64,000 nt of DNA from Caulobacter ginsengisoli (GCF_030814835.1 NZ_JAUSVS010000003.1:248001-312000); one strand, 5' to 3'; positions 45,116 through 55,059 are shown, counted from the first letter of the stretch. Numbers and translations: made by a program. Notes: generated from the sequence alone by a model not told the origin.

Positions 45116-47380
45116 ATGCCGCCTTCCGGTCTGGCCACGCGCGGTTCACGCGGTCTGCTGCGGCAGATTCGCGAAGCCATGGCCGGTGAGGTGCCCGCCC
45201 AGGCCAAGCTGGACGCGGTGGTGCGGATCATCGCCTTTTCGATGGTGGCCGAGGTCTGCTCGATCTATCTGCGGCGGGCGGGCGGCGAGATGGAGCTGTT
45301 CGCCACCGAGGGCCTGGCCCGCGAGGCGGTGCACGTCACCCGGCTGAAGACCGGCGAGGGCCTGGTCGGGGAGATCGTCCGCCAGGGCCGCCCCGTCGCT
45401 CTTTCCGACGCCCCCAGCCATCCGGCCTTCTCCTACCGCCCGGAAACCGGCGAAGACCCCTTCCACTCGTTCCTGGGCGTGCCGCTGCTGCGCGGCGGGC
45501 GGACCATCGGGGTGCTGGTGGTCCAGAACAAGACCGAGCGGGCCTACAGTGACGAGGAGGTCGAGGACCTGCAGATCGTCGCCATGGTGCTGGCCGAGCT
45601 GGTCGGGGCCGGCGGGCTGATCGGCAAGTCCGACTTCCAGGGCGTCGAGATCGCCCCCGACCGCCCCGAGCGGATGAAGGGGGCCAAGTTCGCCGACGGC
45701 ATCGCCTATGGCGTGGCGGTGCTGCACGAGCCGCCGGTGGTGCCCGAGGAGATGTTCTCCGACGACGCCCTGGCCGAGGACGCCCGGCTGAAGACCGCCA
45801 TCGAGGCGCTGCAGGCCCAGCTCAACCGCATGCTGGACGGTCAGCACGGCCTGGTCGGGGCCTCGTACGAGGTGCTCGACACCTACCGCATGTTCGCCCA
45901 CGACCGGGGCTGGAACCGCAGCCTGGAAGAGGCGGTCAAGGCCGGCTTCACCGCCGAGGCGGCGGTCGAGAAGGTGCGCTCCGAGCACCGCGCCCGGCTG
46001 GGCCAGGCCCGCGATCCCTACCTGCGCGAGCGGCTGCACGACCTGGAAGACCTCAACGACCGGCTGCTGCGCCACCTGGCCGGCAACGTCCATGTCGCCC
46101 GCCAGCTGCCCGACAACGCCATCCTCATCGCCCGGAACCTGGGGCCGGCCGACCTGCTGGAATATGACCGCGCCAAGCTGAAGGGCATGCTGCTGGAGGA
46201 GGGCTCGCCCGCCAGCCATGCCGCCATCGTCGCCCGGGCCCTGGACATTCCCTGCGTGGGCCGCCTGGCGGGCCTGCGCGACAAGATCAATGAGGGCGAC
46301 CCGGTCATCGTCGACGCCGAGACGGGCGAGGCCTTCCTTCGCCCGCGCGCCGACGTGGTCAAGGCGCTGAACACCCGCCTGGAGGTTCGCGCCCAGCGCA
46401 AGGCGGTGTTCGCCGGCCTGCGCGACACCCCCGCCTTCACCAAGGACGGCCACAAGGTCACCCTGCTGATGAACGCCGGCCTGGCGGTCGACCTGGACAT
46501 CCTGGGCGAGACGGGCGCGGAGGGCATCGGCCTCTTCCGCACCGAGTTCCAGTTCATGGTCGCCGAGGAGATGCCGCGCCTGGAGGCCCAGACAGCCCTC
46601 TACCAGCGCGTCCTGGACGTGGCCGACGGCATGCCGGTGACCTTCCGCACCCTGGACCTGGGGGGCGACAAGCTGTTGCCCTACATGGAGCTGGAGCGGG
46701 AAGAGAACCCCGCCCTGGGCTGGCGGGCCGTGCGCATGGGCCTGGACCGGCCCGCCCTGCTGCGGTTGCAACTGCGGGCCCTGATCTGGGCCGCCAAGGG
46801 CCGTCCGCTGCGCATCATGTTCCCCCTGGTGGCCAGCGTGGACGAGTTCCGCGCCGCTAGAGCCTTCGTCGACGCCGAACTGGCCTGGGCCCAGCGCCGG
46901 GGCCGTCCGGCGCCCTCGCGGCTGGATGTCGGGGCGATGATCGAGGCGCCGTCGCTGCTGTGGCACCTGGACGCGCTGCTGCCGATGACCGACTTCGTCT
47001 CGGTCGGCACCAACGACCTGATGCAGTATCTGTTCGCCGCCGACCGGGGCAATCCGCGGGTGGCGGATCGCTACGACCCCCTTTCGCCGCCGGCCCTGCG
47101 GGCGCTGAAGCAGATCCAGGACGCCTGCGCCGAGACCGGCACCCCTGTCTCGGTCTGCGGGGAAATGGCCGGCCGGCCGCTGGAGGCCTTCGCCCTGGTG
47201 GCCCTGGGCTTCGACCGGCTGTCCATGCCGCCGACCGGCATCGGTCCGGTCAAGCAGATGGTGCTGAGCGTCGATCGCGAGGCCGCCAGGCGCGGCGTTC
47301 TGGCGCTCTTGAAAGGCGCGGCGGGGTCAGTCAGAAACGAAATCGAGACGTTGGCCCGGAAATTGTATGTAGCGGTGTGA
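45116..47380 (+). CDS. ptsP: PEP-protein phosphotransferase PtsP (EI-Ntr)
   Basis: 754 residues: an N-terminal GAF domain (about 15-150) then a full enzyme I. Phospho-histidine H368 lies in GSPASHAAIVARA; the PEP-binding part has GLFRTEFQFM, FRTLDLGGDKLLPY and FVSVGTNDLMQYLFAADRGN. It starts the nitrogen-related PTS chain that senses nitrogen state in alphaproteobacteria. GGGGAG is about 13 bases before the ATG. Confidence 0.95.
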   Translation: MPPSGLATRGSRGLLRQIREAMAGEVPAQAKLDAVVRIIAFSMVAEVCSIYLRRAGGEMELFATEGLAREAVHVTRLKTGEGLVGEIVRQGRPVALSDAPSHPAFSYRPETGEDPFHSFLGVPLLRGGRTIGVLVVQNKTERAYSDEEVEDLQIVAMVLAELVGAGGLIGKSDFQGVEIAPDRPERMKGAKFADGIAYGVAVLHEPPVVPEEMFSDDALAEDARLKTAIEALQAQLNRMLDGQHGLVGASYEVLDTYRMFAHDRGWNRSLEEAVKAGFTAEAAVEKVRSEHRARLGQARDPYLRERLHDLEDLNDRLLRHLAGNVHVARQLPDNAILIARNLGPADLLEYDRAKLKGMLLEEGSPASHAAIVARALDIPCVGRLAGLRDKINEGDPVIVDAETGEAFLRPRADVVKALNTRLEVRAQRKAVFAGLRDTPAFTKDGHKVTLLMNAGLAVDLDILGETGAEGIGLFRTEFQFMVAEEMPRLEAQTALYQRVLDVADGMPVTFRTLDLGGDKLLPYMELEREENPALGWRAVRMGLDRPALLRLQLRALIWAAKGRPLRIMFPLVASVDEFRAARAFVDAELAWAQRRGRPAPSRLDVGAMIEAPSLLWHLDALLPMTDFVSVGTNDLMQYLFAADRGNPRVADRYDPLSPPALRALKQIQDACAETGTPVSVCGEMAGRPLEAFALVALGFDRLSMPPTGIGPVKQMVLSVDREAARRGVLALLKGAAGSVRNEIETLARKLYVAV

Positions 47381-47535
47381 CGTTAACCGCCTGTCACGGA
47401 TTAGCACATTGAATTCCGGACGTTATTCTGATATCCACAGCACCTTCGTTAACCGTTCCGCACGGGGCTCGCGCGACGCGAGAGTTGCAGGACGGCCGGT
47501 TCTCGCCGGAAGCGAATGTAAGGGGGCGTTTTGAC

Positions 47536-48552
47536 ATGCCGCTAGACTCCGGCGGGGTGACGCAGTTCTACCGGGCCCATGACGCTGATCCATCAGATCT
47601 GGCGATGAGCGGCGACGCACCCGACCTCTACTACGGTCCGGATGTGGGCGCGGCTCTGCGGGCCATCCGTGAATTCCAGGGCGTGTCTTTGCAGGACGTG
47701 GCCGACGCCACCCGCATTCGCCGCGCCTACCTGGCCGCCGTCGAGGACATGCGGCTGGACGAGCTGCCCTCGCGGCCGTTCGCCCTGGGCTATGTGAAGG
47801 CCTATGCCCGCCATCTGGGCGTCGATCCGGAAGCCGCCGTCGAACGCTACAAGCTGGACGCTCCCGACCACGAGGAAGGCCAGCTGCGGGCCCCGGTCGG
47901 GGTGCGCCGCGAGCGCGACCCGCGCATGGGCGCCATCATCGCCGGAGGCCTGCTGATCATCGCCGCCGTGGTGCTGTGGAACATCTCGCAGCGGACCATG
48001 AAGGCCGACGCCCCGCCGCCGGCCGCCGTGCCGGATTCAGCCCAACTGGCCGCCGCGCCGCCGCCTGCCAGCGGCGATGGCGGCGGCTTCGTCGTCGGCC
48101 AGCCGACCCCGCCGCCCGCTGAATCGACCACGCCCGAGCTCTACAAGACCCCCGGCCTCGAAAACGCCGCCGCCGCCGGTGGCTCTGCCGACGCCGGCGA
48201 CGCCGCCGGCCGGGCTCAGGCCGCCGCGGCCGCTCAGGATCCGACGGCGCCCGAAGCCGTGGCCGATGTCGGCTCACCCTTCCAGGCCCAGGGCGCTGTT
48301 CTCGGCGCGCCGGCCGGCACGTCGAACGTTATCCTGCAGGCCCGCAAGAGCGGCCAGCTGGTGGTGCGCGGGGCCGACGGTACGCCCTACTTCGCCCGTC
48401 AGCTGACGGCGGGCCAGGCCTATCGCCTGCCGCAGCTCAAGGGCCTGACCGTCGAGGTCACCGACCCGACGCTGTTCAACGTCTATGTCAACGGCGCGCT
48501 CAAGGGCCGGCTGCCGGCCGCCCAGTCCAGCGCCGCCAGCCTGAGCAACTAA
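47536..48552 (+). CDS. RodZ-like helix-turn-helix membrane protein
   Basis: 338 residues. HTH_25-type domain (about 33-100: DVGAALRAIREFQGVSLQDVADATRI), a single membrane helix (131-150), a Pro/Ala-rich linker and a C-terminal DUF4115 domain (GQLVVRGADGTPYFARQL). This is the RodZ layout, linking MreB to cell-shape control. ATG 47536 follows AAGGGGG; the frame also opens at TTG 47485 without a good site. Confidence 0.87.
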   Translation: MPLDSGGVTQFYRAHDADPSDLAMSGDAPDLYYGPDVGAALRAIREFQGVSLQDVADATRIRRAYLAAVEDMRLDELPSRPFALGYVKAYARHLGVDPEAAVERYKLDAPDHEEGQLRAPVGVRRERDPRMGAIIAGGLLIIAAVVLWNISQRTMKADAPPPAAVPDSAQLAAAPPPASGDGGGFVVGQPTPPPAESTTPELYKTPGLENAAAAGGSADAGDAAGRAQAAAAAQDPTAPEAVADVGSPFQAQGAVLGAPAGTSNVILQARKSGQLVVRGADGTPYFARQLTAGQAYRLPQLKGLTVEVTDPTLFNVYVNGALKGRLPAAQSSAASLSN

Positions 48553-48553
48553 T

Positions 48554-48574
48554 CCTCCCCTCGTCGAGGGGAGG
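48554..48574. repeat. Palindromic hairpin after the RodZ-like gene
   Basis: CCTCCCCTC-gtc-GAGGGGAGG, a perfect 9-bp stem starting one base after the stop codon. It resembles the outer hairpin of the element at 62791-62968 and may serve as a transcript end. The rest of the gap to ispG (about 120 bases) shows nothing clear. Confidence 0.6.
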
Positions 48575-48697
48575 TCGACTCTGAGCGCTCGGCGCGATGA
48601 GCGGGTGGGGAGTCCGTCAGTCGGGCAGCTCAACCACTTTGCGGGTTGATTACCGAAGGGGCTTGGGCCCCGACCCGGAACCGCCTATTTTGCGGCC

Positions 48698-49834
48698 ATG
48701 TCCGGCGATCACACCCTAGTCCGTCCCTGGCGCCATATCGAACGGCGCAAGTCCCGTCAGATTCATGTCGGCGCGGTGCCGATCGGCGGGGACGCGCCCA
48801 TCGCCGTCCAGTCGATGACCAACACCCTGACGGCCGACGCCCAGGCGACCATCAACCAGGTGCGCGAGCTGGAAGAGGCCGGGGCCGATATCGTGCGGGT
48901 CTCCTGCCCCGACGTGGAGTCGACCGCGGCCCTGAAGGCCATCGTCCAGGCCAGCAAGGTCCCGATCGTCGCCGACATCCACTTCCACTATAAGCGCGCC
49001 ATCGAGGCCGCCCAGGCCGGCGCGGCCTGCCTGCGGATCAATCCGGGCAATATCGGTTCGGCCGACCGGGTGCGCGAAGTCATTCAGGCGGCCCGGGACC
49101 ATGGCCTCTCCATGCGCATCGGGGTCAATGCCGGTTCGCTGGAGCGCGACCTGCTCGAGAAATACGGCGAGCCCTGCCCGGCGGCCATGGTCGAGAGCGC
49201 CCTCTCCCACGCCCGCATCCTGCAGGACCACGACTTCCACGAGTTCAAGATCAGCGTGAAGGCCTCGGACATCTTCATGACCGTGGCCGCCTATCAGGAG
49301 CTGGCCGAAGCCATCGACTGCCCGCTGCACCTGGGGATCACCGAGGCCGGCGCCCTGCGCACCGGCACGGTCAAGTCGGCCATCGGCATGGGCTCGCTGC
49401 TCTGGGCCGGCATCGGCGACACCATCCGGGTCAGCCTGGCCGCCGATCCGGTCGAGGAGATCAAGGTCGGCTTCGATATGCTCAAGTCCCTGGGCCTGCG
49501 GCACCGGGGGGTGAACATCATCGCCTGCCCGTCCTGCGCCCGGCAGGGGTTCAACGTCATCAAGACGGTGGAAGCCCTGGAGGAGCGGCTGGCCCATGTC
49601 GCCACCCCGCTGTCGCTGTCGATCATCGGCTGCGTGGTCAACGGTCCGGGCGAGGCGCTGATGACGGACCTCGGCTTCACCGGCGGCGGCAAGGGCTCGG
49701 GCATGGTCTACATGGCCGGCAAGCCGGACCACAAGATGGACAACGAGCGGATGATCGACCACATCGTCGAACTGGTCGAAGCCCGCGCCGCCGAGATCGA
49801 GGCCGAGCAGTCGGCGCTGGTGGCGGCGGAATAA
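48698..49834 (+). CDS. ispG: 4-hydroxy-3-methylbut-2-enyl diphosphate synthase IspG
   Basis: 378 residues. Late step of the MEP isoprenoid pathway. [4Fe-4S] ligands C277, C280 (CPSC) and C312 (GCVVNGPGE) and E319 are present, as is the N-terminal [10 protein letters not shown]. Full length. The following gap has a small hairpin (TCAAGC-aatc-GCTTGA, 49845-49860). Confidence 0.97.
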   Translation: MSGDHTLVRPWRHIERRKSRQIHVGAVPIGGDAPIAVQSMTNTLTADAQATINQVRELEEAGADIVRVSCPDVESTAALKAIVQASKVPIVADIHFHYKRAIEAAQAGAACLRINPGNIGSADRVREVIQAARDHGLSMRIGVNAGSLERDLLEKYGEPCPAAMVESALSHARILQDHDFHEFKISVKASDIFMTVAAYQELAEAIDCPLHLGITEAGALRTGTVKSAIGMGSLLWAGIGDTIRVSLAADPVEEIKVGFDMLKSLGLRHRGVNIIACPSCARQGFNVIKTVEALEERLAHVATPLSLSIIGCVVNGPGEALMTDLGFTGGGKGSGMVYMAGKPDHKMDNERMIDHIVELVEARAAEIEAEQSALVAAE

Positions 49835-49917
49835 TCCAGTCTTTTCAAGCAATCGCTTGACTTCCAAACTCCAAGGTCCAGGCTTTTGGTCCTGGGGAAT
49901 GGTTTTGGGGGTGATCC

Positions 49918-50388
49918 ATGGCGGAGGGAGGCGGGGCGACAACAGCCCCCGCGGCATCCTTCAGTGATCTGCAGGTCGCCGCGCGGCTGGGCGGTGAGTT
50001 CTTCATCCGTGGCATCGAGATCGCCGCCAGGGCCCAGGGCGGGGACCTGCTGCGCGGCATCATCTTCACCGCCATCGCGGTGGCCAACAGCGAGCATCTG
50101 GGCGCGGGCGGCGAGACGTCGGGGGGGGCCACAGAGCCCCGGCCGGTCAGCGTGCTGGCCATCTCCAACTCGATCGGCGTGCCCTACGAAACCACCCGGC
50201 GCTATGTGAACATGATGGTCCGGGACGGCCAGTGCGTGCGCCACGGCCGGCGCGGCGTGGTGATTCCCGAGGAGGCCTTCCTCAAGCCGGGCATTCTGGC
50301 CGCCATGCAGGAAACCCTGGCCAGTTTTAACCGTCTGGCCTCGACGCTGCGCCGGCTGGACTACGCTCCGTCGGTCAGCCGACGCTAA
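49918..50388 (+). CDS. Winged-helix protein, paralogue 1 of a tandem pair
   Basis: 156 residues, family not recognised. An N-terminal helical part (FFIRGIEIAARAQGGDLLRGIIFTA) is followed by a helix-turn-helix (about 76-115: PVSVLAISNSIGVPYETTRRYV) and a wing (HGRRGVVIPEEAFL). It aligns with the next gene along its whole length. GGGGGTGATCC precedes ATG 49918. Likely a DNA-binding regulator; no ligand domain of known type. Confidence 0.75.
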   Translation: MAEGGGATTAPAASFSDLQVAARLGGEFFIRGIEIAARAQGGDLLRGIIFTAIAVANSEHLGAGGETSGGATEPRPVSVLAISNSIGVPYETTRRYVNMMVRDGQCVRHGRRGVVIPEEAFLKPGILAAMQETLASFNRLASTLRRLDYAPSVSRR

Positions 50389-50517
50389 AACCGCCATTCG
50401 CGGCGTTCTGTCGCGCCAAACTCCCCGATTTGGGTTTTTTGCGGCATGGCCTAAACCCCGCCCACCCCAGCAAATTCGCGCCTCGGGCGTTTGAGAGTCG
50501 TTGGGGGCGGGATCGGG

Positions 50518-50955
50518 TTGCGGGAAGACGTCAAACACCGGTGGGCGGAGCGTCACAGCTTCGATTTCGTGCTGAGGCTCATGCAGACGGTGGCGGCCAA
50601 CCATGGCGGCGACTTTGTCCGGGCGATCATCGTCATGACCATCATGCAGGCCAATGTGCAGCATCTTGGCCGTGACCCCTCCAGGATCGATGGTGACGGC
50701 GCCGTGCCGGATGAGCGGATGCGGCCGATTTCGGCCCTGGCCATCGCCAATTCGCTGGGCGTGCCGCGCGAGACGGTGCGGCGCCATATCCACCGGCTGG
50801 CCGAGGCGGGCATCTGCCGGCGGGTGACCGGCGGCTACATCATTCCCGAGGCGGTGCTGACCCGGCCCGAGCAGCAGGCGCAGCTGATCGAAACCTTCCA
50901 GCATCTGCGCACCTTCGTGGGCGCCCTGCGGCGCACCGAGGTGCTGGAAGCCTGA
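50518..50955 (+). CDS. Winged-helix protein, paralogue 2 of a tandem pair
   Basis: 145 residues from TTG 50518, which has GGGGGCGG upstream; TTG 50491 is an alternative adding nine residues. Layout as in the preceding gene: FVLRLMQTVAANHGGDFVRAII, then helix-turn-helix PISALAIANSLGVPRETVRRHI and wing RRVTGGYIIPEAVL. Shared features include GGDxxRxII, ANxxHLG, and PETxRR-type recognition helices. No ATG start is available. Function unknown; probably a transcription regulator. Confidence 0.72.
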   Translation: MREDVKHRWAERHSFDFVLRLMQTVAANHGGDFVRAIIVMTIMQANVQHLGRDPSRIDGDGAVPDERMRPISALAIANSLGVPRETVRRHIHRLAEAGICRRVTGGYIIPEAVLTRPEQQAQLIETFQHLRTFVGALRRTEVLEA

Positions 50956-50982
50956 AGAGGGTGTGGGCCTGAAGAGGAAGTC

Positions 50983-51021
50983 GTCTCCCCCGGCGAAAAG
51001 GGGGGGGTGGCCGGGGGAGAC
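50983..51021. other. Strong GC hairpin downstream of the winged-helix pair
   Basis: GTCTCCCCCGGC and GCCGGGGGAGAC form a perfect 12-bp stem around a G-rich 15-base loop. No T-run follows, so factor-independent termination is doubtful; RNA stability or a Rho-related role is possible. A near-palindrome CCCCAAATTGGGG lies further on at 51111-51123. Confidence 0.55.
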
Positions 51022-51167
51022 GTTCGACCCGCGTCGTAGGCGGAGCGCGGGTGCGAATTCTTCGATCCCCAGAATAGGTCATCGCTGACTCTCTTCGTGG
51101 GGGAGTGTCCCCAAATTGGGGAATGTAACGTCGACCGTCAATCCCTATACGTCAGGGGAACGACATA

Positions 51168-51935
51168 TTAGTGGCCGTGGCCCTCGGGTTCCGCCGCCTT
51201 GGCCCGCGGCGGGCTCTGGCCGCGCTCGGCCCAGCGCACCTGCTCATAGCCCTGGTCGGCGATCTGCCAGACCAGGTTCATGTAGCGCCGCGCCCGCTCG
51301 GGATCGCCCAGCGGCGCCATGTCCAGGTCGCCCGGATCCAGCCGGATGGGACCCGCGGCTTTTTCCACCGACGCCAGCAGGCGGCCCTTTTCGCGCAGGG
51401 CCTTGATACGCTTGAGCAACCCAAGATCGGCTGAGACCGGCGTGGCCGAGGCGCCCGAGAAATTGAAGCAGCCCGACGGGGCTTCCTTGCGGCTGGACCG
51501 GGCATCCTGGCCGTCCAGGCCCTGAAGGAGAAGCAGCAGCAGGGCGTGGCAGTCGGCGATGATGCCGGCCGGGATACGGTTCTCCTGCACGGCGTGCCAG
51601 ACGTCCTTGAAGCGGTGGCGAAACTCGTCGGGGACCGCGTCGCTGAACTCCGGCGGCGGCTCGGTTTTATGTTCGTCGTGGCCGTGCTTGCCGTGCTCGT
51701 CCTTGACCAGGCCACAGACCCGGCAGCAGACCATGAAGCCGCCGCCCATCGGCCAGGGCTGCAGGATGGTCGGGGTGGAGCCCGAGCAGCCGCAATGGCC
51801 ATGCTGCGCCTGCGGCCAGGCCGGCGCCGGGGTCAGATAGGCGACCATGGGCGGCTGGGGCTGCGGGGCCGGGGTGTGACCGGAACCGTGCCCGGAGCCA
51901 TGATTGTCGTCGTGCGGCGGATGCGGATCGCTCAT
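51168..51935 (-). CDS. Hypothetical His/Gly-rich protein, possible metal binder
   Basis: Not recognised. 255 residues from ATG 51935. The N-terminal third is rich in His, Pro, Gly and Asp (HPPHDDNHGSGHGSGH, HGHCGCSGS) and has CCRVCG; the middle has DEHGKHGHDEHK; the C-terminus ends EGHGH. The second half is helical (FRHRFKDVWHAVQENRIPAGIIADCHALLLLLLQGLD). No signal peptide. Zn/Ni/Cu binding is a guess from composition. Its last bases run into a gap with nothing but hairpins. Confidence 0.65.
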   Translation of the reverse strand: MSDPHPPHDDNHGSGHGSGHTPAPQPQPPMVAYLTPAPAWPQAQHGHCGCSGSTPTILQPWPMGGGFMVCCRVCGLVKDEHGKHGHDEHKTEPPPEFSDAVPDEFRHRFKDVWHAVQENRIPAGIIADCHALLLLLLQGLDGQDARSSRKEAPSGCFNFSGASATPVSADLGLLKRIKALREKGRLLASVEKAAGPIRLDPGDLDMAPLGDPERARRYMNLVWQIADQGYEQVRWAERGQSPPRAKAAEPEGHGH

Positions 51936-52102
51936 GCCCCGCCACCCATCGGCGGCGCGACACACTGCGCCAAAGCTGATCCCCGCACCCACATAGGGTT
52001 AACGAGCCTCATTCCGAGGTTTTTGGCAAGAGGATTGGCGTGGGAGGCGAGGCCCTGTAGAGCAGGCGCCCAACCCGCAGCTTTTCCGCCACAGGACCGT
52101 TC

Positions 52103-53176
52103 GTGAGACTGCCCCAGGCCCGCCTCGACCAGGTGATGGACCGCTTCCGCGAAGTGGAGGCGCGCATGGGCGCGGCCGCCGACGGGGCCGAGATCGTCCG
52201 GCTGTCCAAGGAGCATGCCGAGATCAAGCCGGTGGCCGACGCGGTCGCCGCCCTGCAGCGGGCCCAGGACGAGCAGGCGGACCTGGAGGCCATGGCGGCC
52301 GACCCCGATCCCGAAATCTCCGAACTGGCGCGCGACGAACTGGAGCGGCTGCAGGAAAAGCTGCCCCGGCTGCAGCGGGAGGTGGCCCTGCTGCTGGCGC
52401 CCCGCGACCAGGATGAGAACGCCTCGGCCATCCTGGAAGTGCGCGCCGGCACCGGCGGCGACGAGGCGGCCCTGTTCGCGGGCGATCTCTTCCGCATGTA
52501 CCAGCGCTACGCCCAGAACCACGGCTGGCGGGTCGAGATCGACAGCGTCTCCGAGGGCGACGCCGGCGGCTACAAGGAAATCATCGCCTCGATCACCGGC
52601 GACGGGGTGTTCGGCCGGCTGAAGTTCGAAAGCGGCGTCCACCGCGTCCAGCGGGTGCCCGACACCGAGGCGCAAGGGCGCATCCACACCTCGGCGGCGA
52701 CCGTGGCCGTGCTGCCCGAGGTCGAGGATGTCGAGATCGAGATCAACGACAACGACATCCGCATCGACACCTACCGCTCCAGCGGCGCGGGCGGCCAGCA
52801 CGTCAACAAGACCGACTCGGCCGTGCGCATCACCCACCTGCCTACCGGCATCGTGGTGACCTCGTCGGAGAAGTCGCAGCACCAGAACCGGGCGCGGGCC
52901 ATGAAGGTGCTCAAGGCCCGCCTCTACGAGCAGAAGCGCGAGGCGCTCGACAGCGCCCGGGCCGAGGACCGCAAGAGCCAGGTCGGCTCGGGCGACCGCT
53001 CCGAGCGCATCCGCACCTACAACTATCCGCAAGGGCGGGTGACCGACCACCGCATCAACCTGACCCTCTACAACCTGCCCAAGATCGTGGCGGGCGAGGA
53101 CCTGGATGACGTCATCAACCCGCTGATCGCCGAGGACCAGGCGGCGCGGCTGGCGACGCTGGAAGACAGCTTCTAG
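52103..53176 (+). CDS. prfA: Peptide chain release factor 1
   Basis: 357 residues. Terminates translation at UAA/UAG. The catalytic GGQ is G230-G231-Q232 in [16 protein letters not shown], and the [22 protein letters not shown] stretch is typical. GTG start with AGGA 6 bases upstream. Its Gln is methylated by PrmC, encoded one gene further on. Confidence 0.98.
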   Translation: MRLPQARLDQVMDRFREVEARMGAAADGAEIVRLSKEHAEIKPVADAVAALQRAQDEQADLEAMAADPDPEISELARDELERLQEKLPRLQREVALLLAPRDQDENASAILEVRAGTGGDEAALFAGDLFRMYQRYAQNHGWRVEIDSVSEGDAGGYKEIIASITGDGVFGRLKFESGVHRVQRVPDTEAQGRIHTSAATVAVLPEVEDVEIEINDNDIRIDTYRSSGAGGQHVNKTDSAVRITHLPTGIVVTSSEKSQHQNRARAMKVLKARLYEQKREALDSARAEDRKSQVGSGDRSERIRTYNYPQGRVTDHRINLTLYNLPKIVAGEDLDDVINPLIAEDQAARLATLEDSF

Positions 53177-53186
53177 CTCTGAAGAA

Positions 53187-53339
53187 CCCTTCCTCCTCGA
53201 TGGAGGAAGGGCAGGGTTGGTGGTGTGCGCTCGGAGCCCGGGCGAAAAGCTCAGGGTGGCGACCACGCCTCCCCGCGTTCTTCCGGAAACGCTGTGCCAC
53301 CACCACCATCCCCGCCCTTCCTCCATCGAGGAGGAAGGG
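53187..53339. repeat. Exact inverted pair of 25-bp hairpins
   Basis: CCCTTCCTCC-tcgat-GGAGGAAGGG (53187-53211) and its exact reverse complement (53315-53339), each able to form its own hairpin, enclosing about 100 bases. Flanks (GGTGGTG / CACCACCACC) extend the symmetry. The pair splits prfA from the MOSC gene. Confidence 0.75.
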
Positions 53340-53403
53340 AGACCGTGGGAGGATCTCGGTTCCTGGGGTTGATAAGCTACTGTCTCTCCGGCAGTCAGGC
53401 GTC

Positions 53404-54183
53404 ATGCAAGGCCGCATCACCGCCCTCTACCGCTATCCGATCAAGGGCTTCACCCCGGAGCCGGTCGCGGCGGCGCGGCTGGAGGTCGGCGGCTGTTTCC
53501 CCGCCGACCGGCTCTACGCGGTCGAGGACGGCCCGTCGGGCTTCGACATGGACGCCCCGGCCTATGTGCCGAAGATGAAATACACGGTGCTGGCCAAGCT
53601 CGAGCAGGTGGCCAGGGCCCGCACCGCCTATGATGAAACCACGGGCGTCCTGCGGGCCGGCGCTATTGGCCATCCGGACATCGAGGCCAATCTCACCAAC
53701 GACGACGGCCGCGCCGCCTTCGCGGCCTGGCTGACCGGGGTGCTGGGAGACGCCGCCACGGGCCCGCTGAAGGTGCTGCTGGCCCCCGGCCATCGTTTCC
53801 TGGACCATCCGCGCGGCCATGTGTCGGCAGTCAACCTGGCCAGCGTGCGCGAACTGTCGGCCAAGGTGGGATACGAACTCGATCCCCTGCGTTTCCGCGC
53901 CAACCTCTATGTCGAGGGCTGGCCGGCCTGGGCCGAGATGGCCTGGACCGGGGCCGCCCTGCGGCTTGGCGAAGCGACGACCACCGTGTTCAAGCCGATC
54001 ATCCGCTGCGCGGCCATCGACGTCGATCCGACCACAGCGGTGCGGGGCGAAGAGCTGGTCAAGGCGCTGTGGGAGCATTACGGCCACGCCTTCTGCGGCC
54101 TCTATCTGCACGTCACCGGGTCGGGACGGGTGGCGTCGGGCGATACGGCCACCCTGGTCGTCCAGCCGGAGCCGGCCGCATGA
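53404..54183 (+). CDS. MOSC domain-containing protein
   Basis: 259 residues: an N-terminal MOSC beta-barrel (ITALYRYPIKGFTPEPV) followed by the MOSC domain with the conserved Cys in IIRCAAIDVDP and the RFRANLYVEG stretch. Such proteins are linked to molybdenum cofactor sulfuration or Moco-dependent N-hydroxylate reduction. Inserted between prfA and prmC, which are usually adjacent. Confidence 0.87.
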   Translation: MQGRITALYRYPIKGFTPEPVAAARLEVGGCFPADRLYAVEDGPSGFDMDAPAYVPKMKYTVLAKLEQVARARTAYDETTGVLRAGAIGHPDIEANLTNDDGRAAFAAWLTGVLGDAATGPLKVLLAPGHRFLDHPRGHVSAVNLASVRELSAKVGYELDPLRFRANLYVEGWPAWAEMAWTGAALRLGEATTTVFKPIIRCAAIDVDPTTAVRGEELVKALWEHYGHAFCGLYLHVTGSGRVASGDTATLVVQPEPAA

Positions 54184-54195
54184 CCGAGACCCCCA

Positions 54196-55059
54196 ATGAC
54201 TGAGACTCTCGTTCAGGCCTGGAAGTCCTCGCGCGCCAAACTGGAGGCGGCCGGCGTCGACCAGCCGGTGATCGACGCCCGGCTGATGCTGGAAGCGGCG
54301 GCCGGGGTCAGCCGCATGGACATCCTGACCGACCCGCAGCGGGCGCTGACCGACGAGCAGCAGGCAACCCTGGACAGCTACCTGGACCGCCGCGCCAAAC
54401 GGGAACCCATCAGCCACATCCTGGGCCGCAAGGGCTTCTGGAAGATCATGATCACCGTGACGCCCCAGGTGCTGACGCCCCGGGCCGACACCGAGACCGT
54501 GGTCGAGACCGTGCTGTCGCAATTCCCGGAAGCCATGAAGTTCACGATGCTCGACCTGGGCGTCGGCTCGGGCGCCATCCTGCTGGCCATCCTGGCCGAG
54601 CGGCCGGCCGCCAAGGGGCTGGGGGTCGATATTTCCGAGGAGGCCCTGGCCGTGGCGCGCGAGAACGCCGCCAACCTGGACCTGGCCGGCCGGGTCAGCC
54701 TGCTGCGCGGCGACTGGACGGCGGGCCTGCATGATGCCCAGTTCGACCTGGTCACCGCCAACCCGCCCTACATCCCCTCCCAGGACATCGAGACCCTCGA
54801 TCCGGAGGTCCGCGACCATGAGCCGCGCCTGGCCCTGGACGGCGGCCCCGACGGGCTGGACGCCTACCGGATCCTCGCGCCGGAGATTCTGCGGGTGCTC
54901 AAACCCGGCGGTCTCTTCGTTGTGGAGATCGGTTTTGACCAATCCCTGGCCGTCGAGGCGCTGTTCAAGGCCGCCGGCGCGCACGACGTGAAGACCAAAA
55001 AGGACCTCTCCGACCGCCATCGCGTGGTCACCGGTTTCAAAAACCCCTTGGAAACCTGA
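54196..55059 (+). CDS. prmC: Release factor glutamine methyltransferase PrmC
   Basis: 287 residues. Methylates the GGQ glutamine of release factors. N189-P-P-Y192 is the catalytic motif, and the SAM loop is MLDLGVGSGAILLAIL. The N-terminal helical domain is standard (ISHILGRKGFW). Twelve bases separate it from the MOSC gene. Confidence 0.95.
   Translation: MTETLVQAWKSSRAKLEAAGVDQPVIDARLMLEAAAGVSRMDILTDPQRALTDEQQATLDSYLDRRAKREPISHILGRKGFWKIMITVTPQVLTPRADTETVVETVLSQFPEAMKFTMLDLGVGSGAILLAILAERPAAKGLGVDISEEALAVARENAANLDLAGRVSLLRGDWTAGLHDAQFDLVTANPPYIPSQDIETLDPEVRDHEPRLALDGGPDGLDAYRILAPEILRVLKPGGLFVVEIGFDQSLAVEALFKAAGAHDVKTKKDLSDRHRVVTGFKNPLET

Noticed and set aside
50983-51021. Classical intrinsic terminator
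   Set aside because: The stem is strong but no T-run follows on either strand.
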